Below, piece by piece: positions 15,344 to 21,252 of a DNA stretch of 29,058 bases. Both the position numbers and the translations under genes were made by a program. The stretch covers positions 1 through 29,058 of the forward strand of contig JAZNDW010000038.1 of NCBI GenBank assembly GCA_045588245.1, in the 5' to 3' direction. The stretch's first letter is position 1; every line of letters begins with the position of its first letter. The notes beneath the pieces were generated by a model, which was not told where the DNA came from, ran no database searches, and saw only the letters and a program-made list of their open reading frames with translations. This DNA comes from DTU064 sp045588245. Lineage in GTDB: Bacteria; Bacillota; Clostridia; Oscillospirales; CAG-272.

Positions 15344-15574
15344 ATGTCGGTCAATCTTGACAGATACAATCTCCCCCGTTCGGAATGGGAGAAATTGATA
15401 GACGAGTGGATATTTTCAGAAAAACAGCGAGCTATGATGAAGCGCAAGCTTCTCGACGGTATCACCTATGAACAGCTTGCGGAGGAATATGAAATGTCTA
15501 CACGAGGCGCATTCGATATGATAAGCAAAGGGATGCGGGCAATCGTCCCACATGTTACAATAAAATTGCCATAA
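15344..15574 (+). CDS. Sigma-70 region 4-like helix-turn-helix protein
   Basis: The protein has 76 residues; the ATG follows AAAGGAACTCGCA. The core EKLIDEWIFSEKQRAMMKRK, then LLDGITYEQLAEEYEMSTRG and AFDMISKGMRAI, is the pattern of region 4 of sigma factors, with an HTH that would read DNA. Small proteins of this type are common in Clostridia phages and are usually annotated as sigma factor-like. It may adjust late transcription or act as a packaging-region DNA binder; neither is shown. An intrinsic terminator lies eight bases after its stop. Confidence 0.72.
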   Translation: MSVNLDRYNLPRSEWEKLIDEWIFSEKQRAMMKRKLLDGITYEQLAEEYEMSTRGAFDMISKGMRAIVPHVTIKLP

Positions 15575-15581
15575 ATATGCA

Positions 15582-15627
15582 AAAAAGAAGCCTTTTCACT
15601 TCGTTGTGAGAGGGCTTCTTTTTTTAT
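15582..15627 (+). terminator. Intrinsic terminator
   Basis: A long hairpin lies eight bases after the previous stop: AAAGAAGCC...GGCTTCTTT outside, with inner pairing TTTTCAC/GTGAGA around a TTCG turn, ending in seven T residues. It looks strong. It separates the tail and membrane block from the seven-gene cassette that begins at 15681. Confidence 0.85.
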
Positions 15628-15680
15628 ACAATCAAGGCGTAAACAACAAGGACTCGAGTAGACAAGAGAGGAGGCTCCGT

Positions 15681-16067
15681 ATGTCGAGATATATGAGCTA
15701 TAACGCGAATCCCGACGGCAACAATGTGGGCGACTGCACCGTTCGCGCGATATCTATGGCACTTGGGCAAGATTGGGATCAGACCTATATTGAGCTTGCG
15801 CTTCAGGGATATCTGATGCGCGATATGCCGTCCGCGAATCACGTGTGGGGAGCGTATCTGAAGGGAAAAGGATTCCGTCGGGCAATCTTGCCCGATGAAT
15901 GCCCGGACTGCTACACAGTTTCCGACTTTTGTGCGGATCATCCGCAAGGACGCTATCTTCTCGCGTTGCACGAGCATGTGGTTGCCGTGATCGACGGTAA
16001 CTACTACGACACATGGAACAGCGGCGACAAGGTGCCTATCTATTATTGGTACAGAAAGGAAGGTTGA
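15681..16067 (+). CDS. C39-like (papain-fold) phage protein, cassette gene 1
   Basis: The protein has 128 residues; the ATG at 15681 follows GAGAGGAGG. An in-frame TTG inside the preceding terminator is rejected. The motif NVGDCTVRAISMALGQDWD puts a Cys at the start of a helix, and YLLALHEHVVAVIDGNYYDT supplies a His and an Asp or Asn later on. This is the order of a Cys-His-Asp papain-like or C39 peptidase fold. Conserved YMSYNANPDG at the start and YYWYRKE at the end suggest a phage-specific family. It could process another protein or be an inactive fold in the virion. It opens a run of seven same-strand genes of unknown function. Confidence 0.7.
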   Translation: MSRYMSYNANPDGNNVGDCTVRAISMALGQDWDQTYIELALQGYLMRDMPSANHVWGAYLKGKGFRRAILPDECPDCYTVSDFCADHPQGRYLLALHEHVVAVIDGNYYDTWNSGDKVPIYYWYRKEG

Positions 16068-16071
16068 ATTT

Positions 16072-16548
16072 ATGGCATTTGGTAATTACTACGGAATGGG
16101 AGGCTATCAGCCTAACTATTACAATCCTACGGGCGCGATACCCGATGCTCTTGCACAATACAAGACGCAATATCAGGCGCCGTATCAGCCACAGGTAGCG
16201 CCTATGGCGCAGCAGATGGCGCAACCGCAAAACAGCAGCGGTCTTATATGGGTCCAGGGCGAAGCTGGAGCAAAGGCATATCCTGTGGCGCCGGGACAGA
16301 GCGTCCTTCTTATGGATAGCGAAAACTCCAAATTTTACATAAAATCAGCTGACGCGAGTGGTATGCCCATGCCACTACGCATATTCCCGTACAGCGAATA
16401 TACAGGTGAACAGACCGCGCCGGCTCCGAACGACGGCGCACAGAACGCGCCCGGCGTTGATGTATCACAATTTGTCACACGAGAGGAATTCGAAAAACGG
16501 ATCTCGCAGCTTTCCGGCGGAAAGTTCGAAAAAGCAGGTGATGAATGA
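16072..16548 (+). CDS. Conserved phage protein with Tyr/Gln-rich N-terminus, cassette gene 2
   Basis: The protein has 158 residues, with GAAAGGAAGG upstream of the ATG. Residues 1-60 are low complexity, rich in Tyr, Gln, Pro and Gly (YYGMGGYQPNYYNPTG). Residues 61-105 form a compact conserved domain (LIWVQGEAGAKAYPVAPGQS, VLLMDSENSKFYIKSADASG, MPMPLRIF). The end has a short helix (VTREEFEKRISQL). I know this arrangement as a common uncharacterised protein of Bacillota prophages. The low-complexity N-terminus and compact domain would suit a structural or assembly role. The next ATG overlaps its stop. Confidence 0.68.
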   Translation: MAFGNYYGMGGYQPNYYNPTGAIPDALAQYKTQYQAPYQPQVAPMAQQMAQPQNSSGLIWVQGEAGAKAYPVAPGQSVLLMDSENSKFYIKSADASGMPMPLRIFPYSEYTGEQTAPAPNDGAQNAPGVDVSQFVTREEFEKRISQLSGGKFEKAGDE

Positions 16549-16766
16549 TGCCTAATCCTTTATATAACGTTCTGCGCGGTGCAAATGCGCCTGCAAACGA
16601 TAACGGATTTTCGCAAATGATGAGACAGATTGAGCAATTCAAACAATCGTTTCGCGGCGATCCTCGAGAGGAGGTCCAGAAGCTTCTTAATTCGGGAGCA
16701 ATGACGCAGGAGCAATTCAATCGATACGCTCAAATGGCTAACCAGATCATGAGCCTTATGAAATAA
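16545..16766 (+). CDS. Small helical phage protein, cassette gene 3
   Basis: The protein has 73 residues with tandem ATG codons at 16545 and 16548; the first overlaps the preceding stop. It is helical and Gln-, Met- and Asn-rich: GFSQMMRQIEQFKQSFRGDP, then EEVQKLLNSGAMTQEQFNRY and AQMANQIMSLM. Similar small proteins follow the previous family in Bacillota prophages. Coupling by overlap suggests the two are made in fixed ratio. No function is known. The structured element at 16777 begins ten bases after its stop. Confidence 0.65.
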   Translation: MMPNPLYNVLRGANAPANDNGFSQMMRQIEQFKQSFRGDPREEVQKLLNSGAMTQEQFNRYAQMANQIMSLMK

Positions 16767-16776
16767 GATAGATATC

Positions 16777-16882
16777 CTTGCCATAAACGGACGGCAAGAA
16801 GAACCGAGCGGGGTTGCGGCACAAATTGTCGGATCCCGCAATTTTTATCGATGATAACGAACGACGGCGCGCAACGTTCGTT
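16777..16882 (+). ncRNA. Candidate structured leader RNA, copy B
   Basis: Stem CTTGCC/GGCAAG (16777-16782, 16793-16798) with a 10-base loop. Two bases later comes hairpin AACC(GAGCGG)GGTT (16802-16815). GCGGG at 16808-16812 can pair with CCCGC at 16835-16839. A perfect 8-bp hairpin AACGAACG/CGTTCGTT follows at 16856-16882. Order, spacings and the GAACCGARCGGGGTTG core equal copy A at 2162-2261. The first stem differs by compensatory changes (C-G to U-A, U-G to U-A), which supports conserved base pairing. The downstream ATG is at 16922, at about the same distance as in copy A. Confidence 0.55.
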
Positions 16883-16921
16883 TTCATAAATAATATTTTT
16901 GTTTACGAAAGGAGACATTAT

Positions 16922-17671
16922 ATGTCTATTACAGCAAGTGAAATGACTCCCGCCGATATCGCGGCATGCACCGGCGGCGGTGGTAGAAATTACGACAACG
17001 GATTCGGCGGCGACGGCTCCTGGTGGATAATCGTGCTTCTGTTGTTTGGATGGGGTAGAGGATTCGGCGGCGGCTTTGGTGGCGGTGGTTGCGGCGCTAA
17101 CTCCGCGTGTGCTACACCTGCAGACGTGGCGGCTGCGGTCGATCAGCAGACACTCATATCTAAGCTTGATCAGCAGACCTACGGTTTGGCAGACGCGACG
17201 TTCGCGCTTAATAACACCATAACGAACGGATTTGCGGCTGCAGAGCTGTCCCGTTGCCAGCAGCAGGCGGCGCTCATGGCGCAGCTTAATGCGATGATGA
17301 TGGCAGATCAGAAGTGCTGCTGCGAAACACAGCGTTTAATTGAACGCGGCTTTGCGGACACGAACTACAATCTCGCCACACAGGCATGCGATACTCGCAA
17401 CACGATCCAGAATGCGACACGCGACATCGTTGACAACGCAAACTGCAACACTCGCGCGATTCTCGATTTCCTCACGCAGGATAAGATCTCAACTCTTCAG
17501 GCGGAGAATCAGTCTCTCAAGCTCGCTGCATCCCAGGCGAAGCAGAACGCGTACCTCGTCAATGAGCTCCGTCCGTGCCCTATTCCGGCATACATCACAT
17601 GTAACCCGTATGCAGCGTCCTATGGCGGATGCGGCTGCGGATGCGGAAACGGTTACGGGTACTCTGCTTAA
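16922..17671 (+). CDS. Gly/Cys-rich phage protein with membrane-like segment, cassette gene 4
   Basis: The protein has 249 residues; the ATG at 16922 follows GAAAGGAG, and the longer open frame upstream runs through the leader RNA and is rejected. Residues 1-60 hold a Gly-rich stretch around one hydrophobic segment (SWWIIVLLLFGWGRGF, about 33-48). The middle is helical and Ala/Gln-rich (DQQTLISKLDQQ, CQQQAALMAQLNAMMM). It contains a KCCCET cluster, a helix with CDTRNTIQNATRDIVDNANC, the conserved LDFLTQDKISTLQAENQSLK coiled coil, and a C-terminal GGCGCGCGNGYGYSA. Relatives are frequent in gut prophages, to my knowledge without a known role. A virion or membrane location is possible. Confidence 0.68.
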   Translation: MSITASEMTPADIAACTGGGGRNYDNGFGGDGSWWIIVLLLFGWGRGFGGGFGGGGCGANSACATPADVAAAVDQQTLISKLDQQTYGLADATFALNNTITNGFAAAELSRCQQQAALMAQLNAMMMADQKCCCETQRLIERGFADTNYNLATQACDTRNTIQNATRDIVDNANCNTRAILDFLTQDKISTLQAENQSLKLAASQAKQNAYLVNELRPCPIPAYITCNPYAASYGGCGCGCGNGYGYSA

Positions 17672-17730
17672 TTCGGCATAAGTCGGCGCAAATCCGAATA
17701 ACCGACAGCTTTTCGGCGGTTTTGCCGAAA
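17671..17730 (+). other. Hairpin-rich spacer between cassette genes 4 and 5
   Basis: ATTCGG (17671-17676) pairs with CCGAAT (17694-17699), and TTTCGGC (17711-17717) with GCCGAAA (17724-17730). A small CAGC/GCTG hairpin follows at 17735-17747. The next feature is the terminator at 17759. The 140-base spacer has no reading frame of note. It may be a 3' stabiliser or a short non-coding RNA ending at the terminator. Confidence 0.4.
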
Positions 17731-17758
17731 TGTTCAGCCCCGAGCTGATACTGTAAAA

Positions 17759-17788
17759 AACACGGCGGGGCAACAGCTCCGCCGTGTT
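17759..17788 (+). terminator. Terminator-like hairpin
   Basis: Perfect 10-bp repeat AACACGGCGG/CCGCCGTGTT around a 10-base loop, preceded by six A residues and followed by AATTT. The T tract is weak, so termination may be partial. It would lower expression of the last three cassette genes relative to cassette gene 4. Confidence 0.6.
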
Positions 17789-17813
17789 AATTTGAAACGA
17801 AAGGAATGATTAT

Positions 17814-18242
17814 ATGGCAGTAGAATACAGCTATACACCGACACAAACCGTGGCGGTAGATGAAAATGTGCTCTTCAACAACGGAGCGCGCTCTTGCAGA
17901 AAAGGCGCCGTTGAACACGACGACGGATCCGGATCGTTTACACTTCGCGGCACTTCCGGATGCAGAGCAATATATGAGATAGGTTTTACGGCAAACATAG
18001 CGGTTGCAGAGGGCGGCACGGTAGAGCCGATATCTGTGGCGCTTGCGGTCAATGGCGAAACACGTGCCAACACTATTGCAATAGTGACTCCTGCAGCGAT
18101 CGGAGATTTTTGGAATGTCTCTATACATACCTTTGTCGATGTTCCCTGTGGATGCTGCAAAACTGTAGCAATAGAAAACACTAGCGAAACAACGGCGATC
18201 GACGTCGCCAACGCGAACATCATCTTTAATCGCGTAGCTTAA
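17814..18242 (+). CDS. Probable jelly-roll virion protein, cassette gene 5
   Basis: The protein has 142 residues with GAAAGGAATG before the ATG. It is nearly all beta. The pattern SGSFTLRGTSGCRAIYEIGF, TANIAVAEGGTVEPISVALA, VNGETRANTIAIVTPAAIGD and VDVPCGCCKTVAIENTS, ending in NANIIFNRVA, matches a common Bacillota phage protein that looks like a TNF/C1q-type trimeric jelly-roll. Four Cys residues (SCRKGA, SGCRA, CGCC) may bind metal or form disulfides. A decoration or fibre role on the particle is the most natural guess; nothing proves it. Confidence 0.66.
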   Translation: MAVEYSYTPTQTVAVDENVLFNNGARSCRKGAVEHDDGSGSFTLRGTSGCRAIYEIGFTANIAVAEGGTVEPISVALAVNGETRANTIAIVTPAAIGDFWNVSIHTFVDVPCGCCKTVAIENTSETTAIDVANANIIFNRVA

Positions 18243-18258
18243 CGAAAGGAGTAATGCT

Positions 18259-18753
18259 ATGAGATATCTCGAAGACATAAAAGAAATGCTCTGCAAAGAG
18301 CTCGAAGAAATCGCGGAAAAGGGCGAGCTTTCCGCCGGCGCTCTTGACACCTTGCACAAGATAACCGATACTATCAAAAACATTGATAAGATCGAAATGC
18401 TTGAAGGCGAAGGCGGATACAGCGAAGACGGCGGAATGATGCCTCGAAGGAATTACAGCCGAGGCCCCGGCTATGATGGCGGATCGTCTTACAATTACGA
18501 CGACGGCGACTACAGTTCCGCACGGCGCGGTCAGCACTATGTGCGTGGTCATTACAGCAGGGACGGAGGATCCTCTTATGCAGGCGATTCTTCCTACGCC
18601 AGAGACGGCCGAGGAAGCAACCGCGGCGGCTACAGCCGTATTGACGGCAAAGAGGATATGATGAACCGCCTGCGCGAGATGATGAACAACGCGGGGAATG
18701 AAAAGCAGCGCGAAGCGTATCATCGCGTGATGAAGCAGCTCGAAAACATCTGA
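18259..18753 (+). CDS. Gly/Ser/Tyr/Arg-rich phage protein, cassette gene 6
   Basis: The protein has 164 residues; the ATG follows GAAAGGAG. Residues 1-50 form a charged helical hairpin (YLEDIKEMLCKELEEIAEKG, LDTLHKITDTIKNIDKIEML). Residues 54-125 are low complexity, rich in Gly, Ser, Tyr, Asp and Arg (SRDGGSSYAGDSSYARDGRG). Residues 128-164 form a final helix (KEDMMNRLREMMNNAGNEKQ). The middle has the composition of sequences that form condensates or flexible scaffolds. Two helical ends joined by a flexible linker are common in this gene slot in prophages. Function is unknown. Confidence 0.64.
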   Translation: MRYLEDIKEMLCKELEEIAEKGELSAGALDTLHKITDTIKNIDKIEMLEGEGGYSEDGGMMPRRNYSRGPGYDGGSSYNYDDGDYSSARRGQHYVRGHYSRDGGSSYAGDSSYARDGRGSNRGGYSRIDGKEDMMNRLREMMNNAGNEKQREAYHRVMKQLENI

Positions 18754-18759
18754 CATTGT

Positions 18760-19074
18760 ATGATAACCGAAAAAGAGCTCTTGCTAGCGATAGAACAATG
18801 CGAACGGGCGCCCGTTACGTATGACGGCTGTCAAAAGCTTGCGGCGTTATATACGCTGCTCGATCGTCTATACGGCGGCGAGCCTCGATATTCAGAGGGA
18901 AGATCAACGCGCACGGCGGACGTGATATATAATAACGGCGGATCTGAATTCCTCGATGTAGTTAACGGCAAGCCTTCGTTGCAAGTGTGGGCGGTGCTCG
19001 ACGAGCTTCTTGAGGTTATCAGGATCACCAACCCGAGATTATATAACGGCGTTATAAGGCGGTTGGAGGAATAA
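18760..19074 (+). CDS. Small helical phage protein, cassette gene 7
   Basis: The protein has 104 residues. The ATG comes six bases after the previous stop and lacks a strong ribosome site, so translation probably depends on the upstream gene. The N-terminal helices (ITEKELLLAIEQCER, DGCQKLAALYTLLDRLYG) are followed by a short loop (ADVIYNNGGSEFLDVVNGK) and a C-terminal helix pair (QVWAVLDELLEVIRITNPRL). Homologues follow the Gly/Ser/Tyr gene in similar phages. No catalytic motif is seen. The strong terminator at 19075 closes the rightward late transcript. Confidence 0.62.
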   Translation: MITEKELLLAIEQCERAPVTYDGCQKLAALYTLLDRLYGGEPRYSEGRSTRTADVIYNNGGSEFLDVVNGKPSLQVWAVLDELLEVIRITNPRLYNGVIRRLEE

Positions 19075-19116
19075 AAACAACACGGCAGAGGACAATCGTT
19101 CTCTGCCGTGTTGTTT
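19075..19116. terminator. Strong bidirectional terminator closing the late region
   Basis: A perfect 16-bp inverted repeat (aaacaacacggcagag / ctctgccgtgttgttt) with a ten-base loop begins at the base after the last late stop codon. A-rich and T-rich ends on either side make it active in both directions. It separates the rightward late genes from the attachment site and leftward integrase. Confidence 0.9.
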
Positions 19117-19139
19117 TGTTTTGCACGATGTTTTGCATA

Positions 19140-19181
19140 TGCGTTTGCAAAAACGCACACAATGTTCACTATAATGAACAT
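19140..19181. promoter_or_regulatory. Two inverted repeats beside attP (possible operator or integrase/excisionase arm sites)
   Basis: TGCGTTT-GCAA-AAACGCA occupies 19140-19157. ATGTTCA-CTATAA-TGAACAT (19162-19181) is an exact 7-bp repeat with a six-base centre, the form of a dimer-binding operator. They lie about 85 to 130 bases from the tRNA-like core, on the side away from int. They may bind integrase, an excision factor or one of the HTH proteins. Confidence 0.5.
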
Positions 19182-19222
19182 CAATCTATTAATCAAAACG
19201 TAATCAAAGCAGTTATATAAAG

Positions 19223-19265
19223 AAAAAACGGAGATTTGCAAGCTATACTTGAAAACCTCCGTTTT
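19223..19265 (-). terminator. Terminator beyond attP for the integrase transcript
   Basis: AAAACGGAG (19225-19233) pairs with CTCCGTTTT (19257-19265), with further inner pairing of TTTGCAAG against CTTGAAAA. Read leftward it ends in six T residues. It lies just beyond the tRNA-like sequence, so in the integrated prophage it would be split from int. Confidence 0.75.
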
Positions 19266-19266
19266 A

Positions 19267-19300
19267 TGCCGGTGGCGGGACTTGAACCCGCACGATACCT
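19267..19300 (-). other. attP core: 3' end of a tRNA-Leu-like gene
   Basis: Read on the minus strand, the T arm GCGGG-TTCAAGT-CCCGC (complement of 19275-19291) is followed by CACCGGC (a 3' acceptor strand, 19268-19274) and discriminator A (19267). There is no encoded CCA. The preceding bases (GGTATCGT) would belong to a long variable arm, which with GTTCAAGTCCC fits tRNA-Leu. The rest of the tRNA is absent. It lies 17-50 bases from the integrase stop, as expected for an integrase that recombines into a tRNA 3' end and rebuilds it. The exact crossover limits need the host sequence. Confidence 0.8.
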
Positions 19301-19316
19301 CTATAAAATATAGATA

Positions 19317-20405
19317 TTACTGAATAGTTAATATGTCGTTATGCATTTCATCTTGCATTTGTTCAAAAAATCCGATAAAATACGCATCAACTACATCAAG
19401 AAAGTTGTCTTTTTTGTTTTGCATTATGTGCCCGTACACGGTATCTATCATTCGCTCTGTTTCGTGACCTACGTAATCCGCAATGTATTTTTTTGGCAGA
19501 TTCAGCGCCAGCATTGATGACACTGCATAGTGTCGCAAATCGTGAAATCGATAATGCGGCAACCTGAGGTTGTCGAGAACTCTTGTGAATCCTTTTGTTA
19601 TGCTATTAGGATGAGAAGACGCCACTACGTACTCGGATTTTTTGTCTATGCTTTTGAGTAACAATAAAACGGGCTTGAACAATCGTATCGTTCGCTTGCT
19701 CGCCGTTGTTTTAGTTATTTCTTTACGGACAACTTCGCCTTCCATACCAACTACCGACGCAGCACGGATTGTCAACAAGCCACGGTTAAGATCTATGTCT
19801 TCCCATCGCAACGCCATTATTTCGCTGCGACGCATGCCGCACAATGCGGCAAGATATATCGGCACCTCCATCCAGTCCCCCTTGACGTTGGAGAATATTA
19901 TCTTCATTTCATCGTCTGTCGGAATCTGTATATCGGGCTTTATCTTTTGCGGCAAAGTAACAAAATAATCAAAATTGGGCGCGGCGAGCGATAGTGCGGA
20001 GCGCAAGAGCGTGCTAATGTTGCGGACGGTCTTCGGTGATGAACCTTTCGATTCTTCATTAATGGCTCGTTGAATATCGCTTGCGGACAAGTCATCGAGT
20101 TTTATATTGCGGATCCCATGCAGTTTGTTTCGTCGGATACTGTCATACACACGAATTGTAGACGGTGACAAAACGTGATCCTTGCTTTTTATATATGCAT
20201 CCAACGCTTCTGCCACGGTGATGCTCGGCACCCTATCGTTTTGCGATTCTCTGTCAGCCAAAAACTCGGCGATCATCAACTTGACTTCACGCTTAGTAGG
20301 CGCCGTCAGAGATTTATATTTACGTTTACCGTTTGCATCTTTCCCGGCATAAACAAGAGCGTTGTAGTTCCCTGACGGGAGCTGTTTTATTTTAGGGTTA
20401 GACAT
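19317..20405 (-). CDS. int: Tyrosine integrase
   Basis: The protein has 362 residues. The N-terminus (GNYNALVYAGKDANGKRKYK) is the arm-binding AP2-like domain. About 60-145 is the SAM-like core-binding domain (ITVAEALDAYIKSK). The catalytic domain follows, with the Arg of ALCGMRRSEIMALRWEDID (about 192), a Lys near 237 (TKTTASKRTI), HDLRH (288-292), GHE (His 314) and the nucleophile Tyr of DTVYGH (324). All catalytic positions are present. It integrates and, with a partner, excises the genome at attP, which lies just beyond its stop. It follows the membrane HTH gene by 24 bases on the same strand, so both are probably on one transcript. Confidence 0.96.
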   Translation of the reverse strand: MSNPKIKQLPSGNYNALVYAGKDANGKRKYKSLTAPTKREVKLMIAEFLADRESQNDRVPSITVAEALDAYIKSKDHVLSPSTIRVYDSIRRNKLHGIRNIKLDDLSASDIQRAINEESKGSSPKTVRNISTLLRSALSLAAPNFDYFVTLPQKIKPDIQIPTDDEMKIIFSNVKGDWMEVPIYLAALCGMRRSEIMALRWEDIDLNRGLLTIRAASVVGMEGEVVRKEITKTTASKRTIRLFKPVLLLLKSIDKKSEYVVASSHPNSITKGFTRVLDNLRLPHYRFHDLRHYAVSSMLALNLPKKYIADYVGHETERMIDTVYGHIMQNKKDNFLDVVDAYFIGFFEQMQDEMHNDILTIQ

Positions 20406-20429
20406 GATGTTCGCCTCCCGTGCGGTGAA

Positions 20430-20876
20430 TTACAATATATTCTCAAACAGCGAACCGAAAGCGTTGCTGAAGTGTTCTGCCGCGTAACGGAACCAACCTA
20501 TATTTCTGTTCAAGATATCGTATGTAAACAGCGCGACAAGCGCGACTATCAGCCCGATTATGATGCCTAACTCAATCATTGAGAATCGTCGCCAATAAGC
20601 ACGATCCTCTATTGCATTTTGATATGCTATCTGGTAAACATCCACGACAGTCGGAGGAGGAACTGCTTTTTTCTCTGTAGGTGCGGTATCGGTAAGATCT
20701 GCCATAGTTGCACCCATTGCAGAAACGATTGCAACGATATTAAAATACGTCGGGTTTTCAGTTTCTCCCGATAATATTCGGCTTATCGTTGACTCTGGCA
20801 CACCACTAATTTCGGCAATCTGTTTAGTAGTCAATTTGCATTGTGATTTCAACGCTTTTAGTCTGTCGTGTAGCAT
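20430..20876 (-). CDS. Membrane-anchored XRE-type HTH protein
   Basis: The protein has 148 residues. Residues 4-60 are a clear XRE/Cro HTH (LKSQCKLTTKQIAEISGVPE, STISRILSGETENP, FNIVAIVSAMGATMADL). A proline-rich linker (EKKAVPPPT) follows, then a charged helix and one strong transmembrane segment at about 103-122 (IELGIIIGLIVALVALFTYD). The tail after it, NRNIGWFRYAAEHFSNAFGS, is amphipathic. It lies upstream of int on the same strand. A DNA-binding domain tied to the membrane may sense envelope state or anchor DNA; it could also control int. A separate promoter is expected in 20877-21049. Confidence 0.82.
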   Translation of the reverse strand: MLHDRLKALKSQCKLTTKQIAEISGVPESTISRILSGETENPTYFNIVAIVSAMGATMADLTDTAPTEKKAVPPPTVVDVYQIAYQNAIEDRAYWRRFSMIELGIIIGLIVALVALFTYDILNRNIGWFRYAAEHFSNAFGSLFENIL

Positions 20877-21049
20877 ATATTGTGTCTTTGCCCCCGTTGT
20901 TTATTTACATATTTGGAATCGAAATTGCAATGACGCAAGACGCTTGAAAAGCTGCGTATTTACCTCCGTGGCGTTTTTTGTTAAAGTGAAAACACCAAAA
21001 ACGACAAAGACGGCGACGCAAAATCGCTCGTCAACAAAAGGAGGAAGTT

Positions 21050-21211
21050 ATGAAAAAAGAAAAAAAGGTCAACAAGCTCGCGGAGTATTTGGAAAAAAGA
21101 AGGAAGGTGGTAAAATACAAGGTTGAGCTGTCCGGACTTACGGAAGAGGATGTTAAATTCCTTTCAGAGAGAGCGTACGCGATCCTCAAGGGGCTCCCCG
21201 CGAAACAATAG
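21050..21211 (+). CDS. Small basic protein in the lysogeny region, unknown function
   Basis: The protein has 53 residues; the ATG has an excellent AAAGGAGGA site. It is rightward, between two leftward genes, with its own terminator (21218-21246). The sequence is Lys-rich at the start (KKEKKVNKLAEYLEKRRKVV), then YKVELSGLTEEDVKFLSERA and AILKGLPAKQ. The size and basic charge would fit a small DNA-binding factor such as an excisionase partner or modulator, but there is no winged-helix motif I can name. The 173 bases upstream hold no other gene and must contain promoters for this gene and the divergent HTH gene. Confidence 0.65.
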   Translation: MKKEKKVNKLAEYLEKRRKVVKYKVELSGLTEEDVKFLSERAYAILKGLPAKQ

Positions 21212-21217
21212 GTCAAG

Positions 21218-21246
21218 ATAAAGCCCGCCTTCGTAGTGGGCTTTAT
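21218..21246. terminator. Bidirectional terminator between converging genes
   Basis: ATAAAGCCC (21218-21226) pairs with GGGCTTTAT (21238-21246) across an 11-base loop. It lies between the rightward small gene and the leftward membrane gene, which ends at 21253, and would serve both. Confidence 0.8.
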
Positions 21247-21252
21247 TGTGTT

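Noticed and set aside
19267..19316. Functional tRNA gene
   Set aside because: Only the T arm and 3' acceptor strand are present; there is no D arm or anticodon arm. It fits an attachment core instead.
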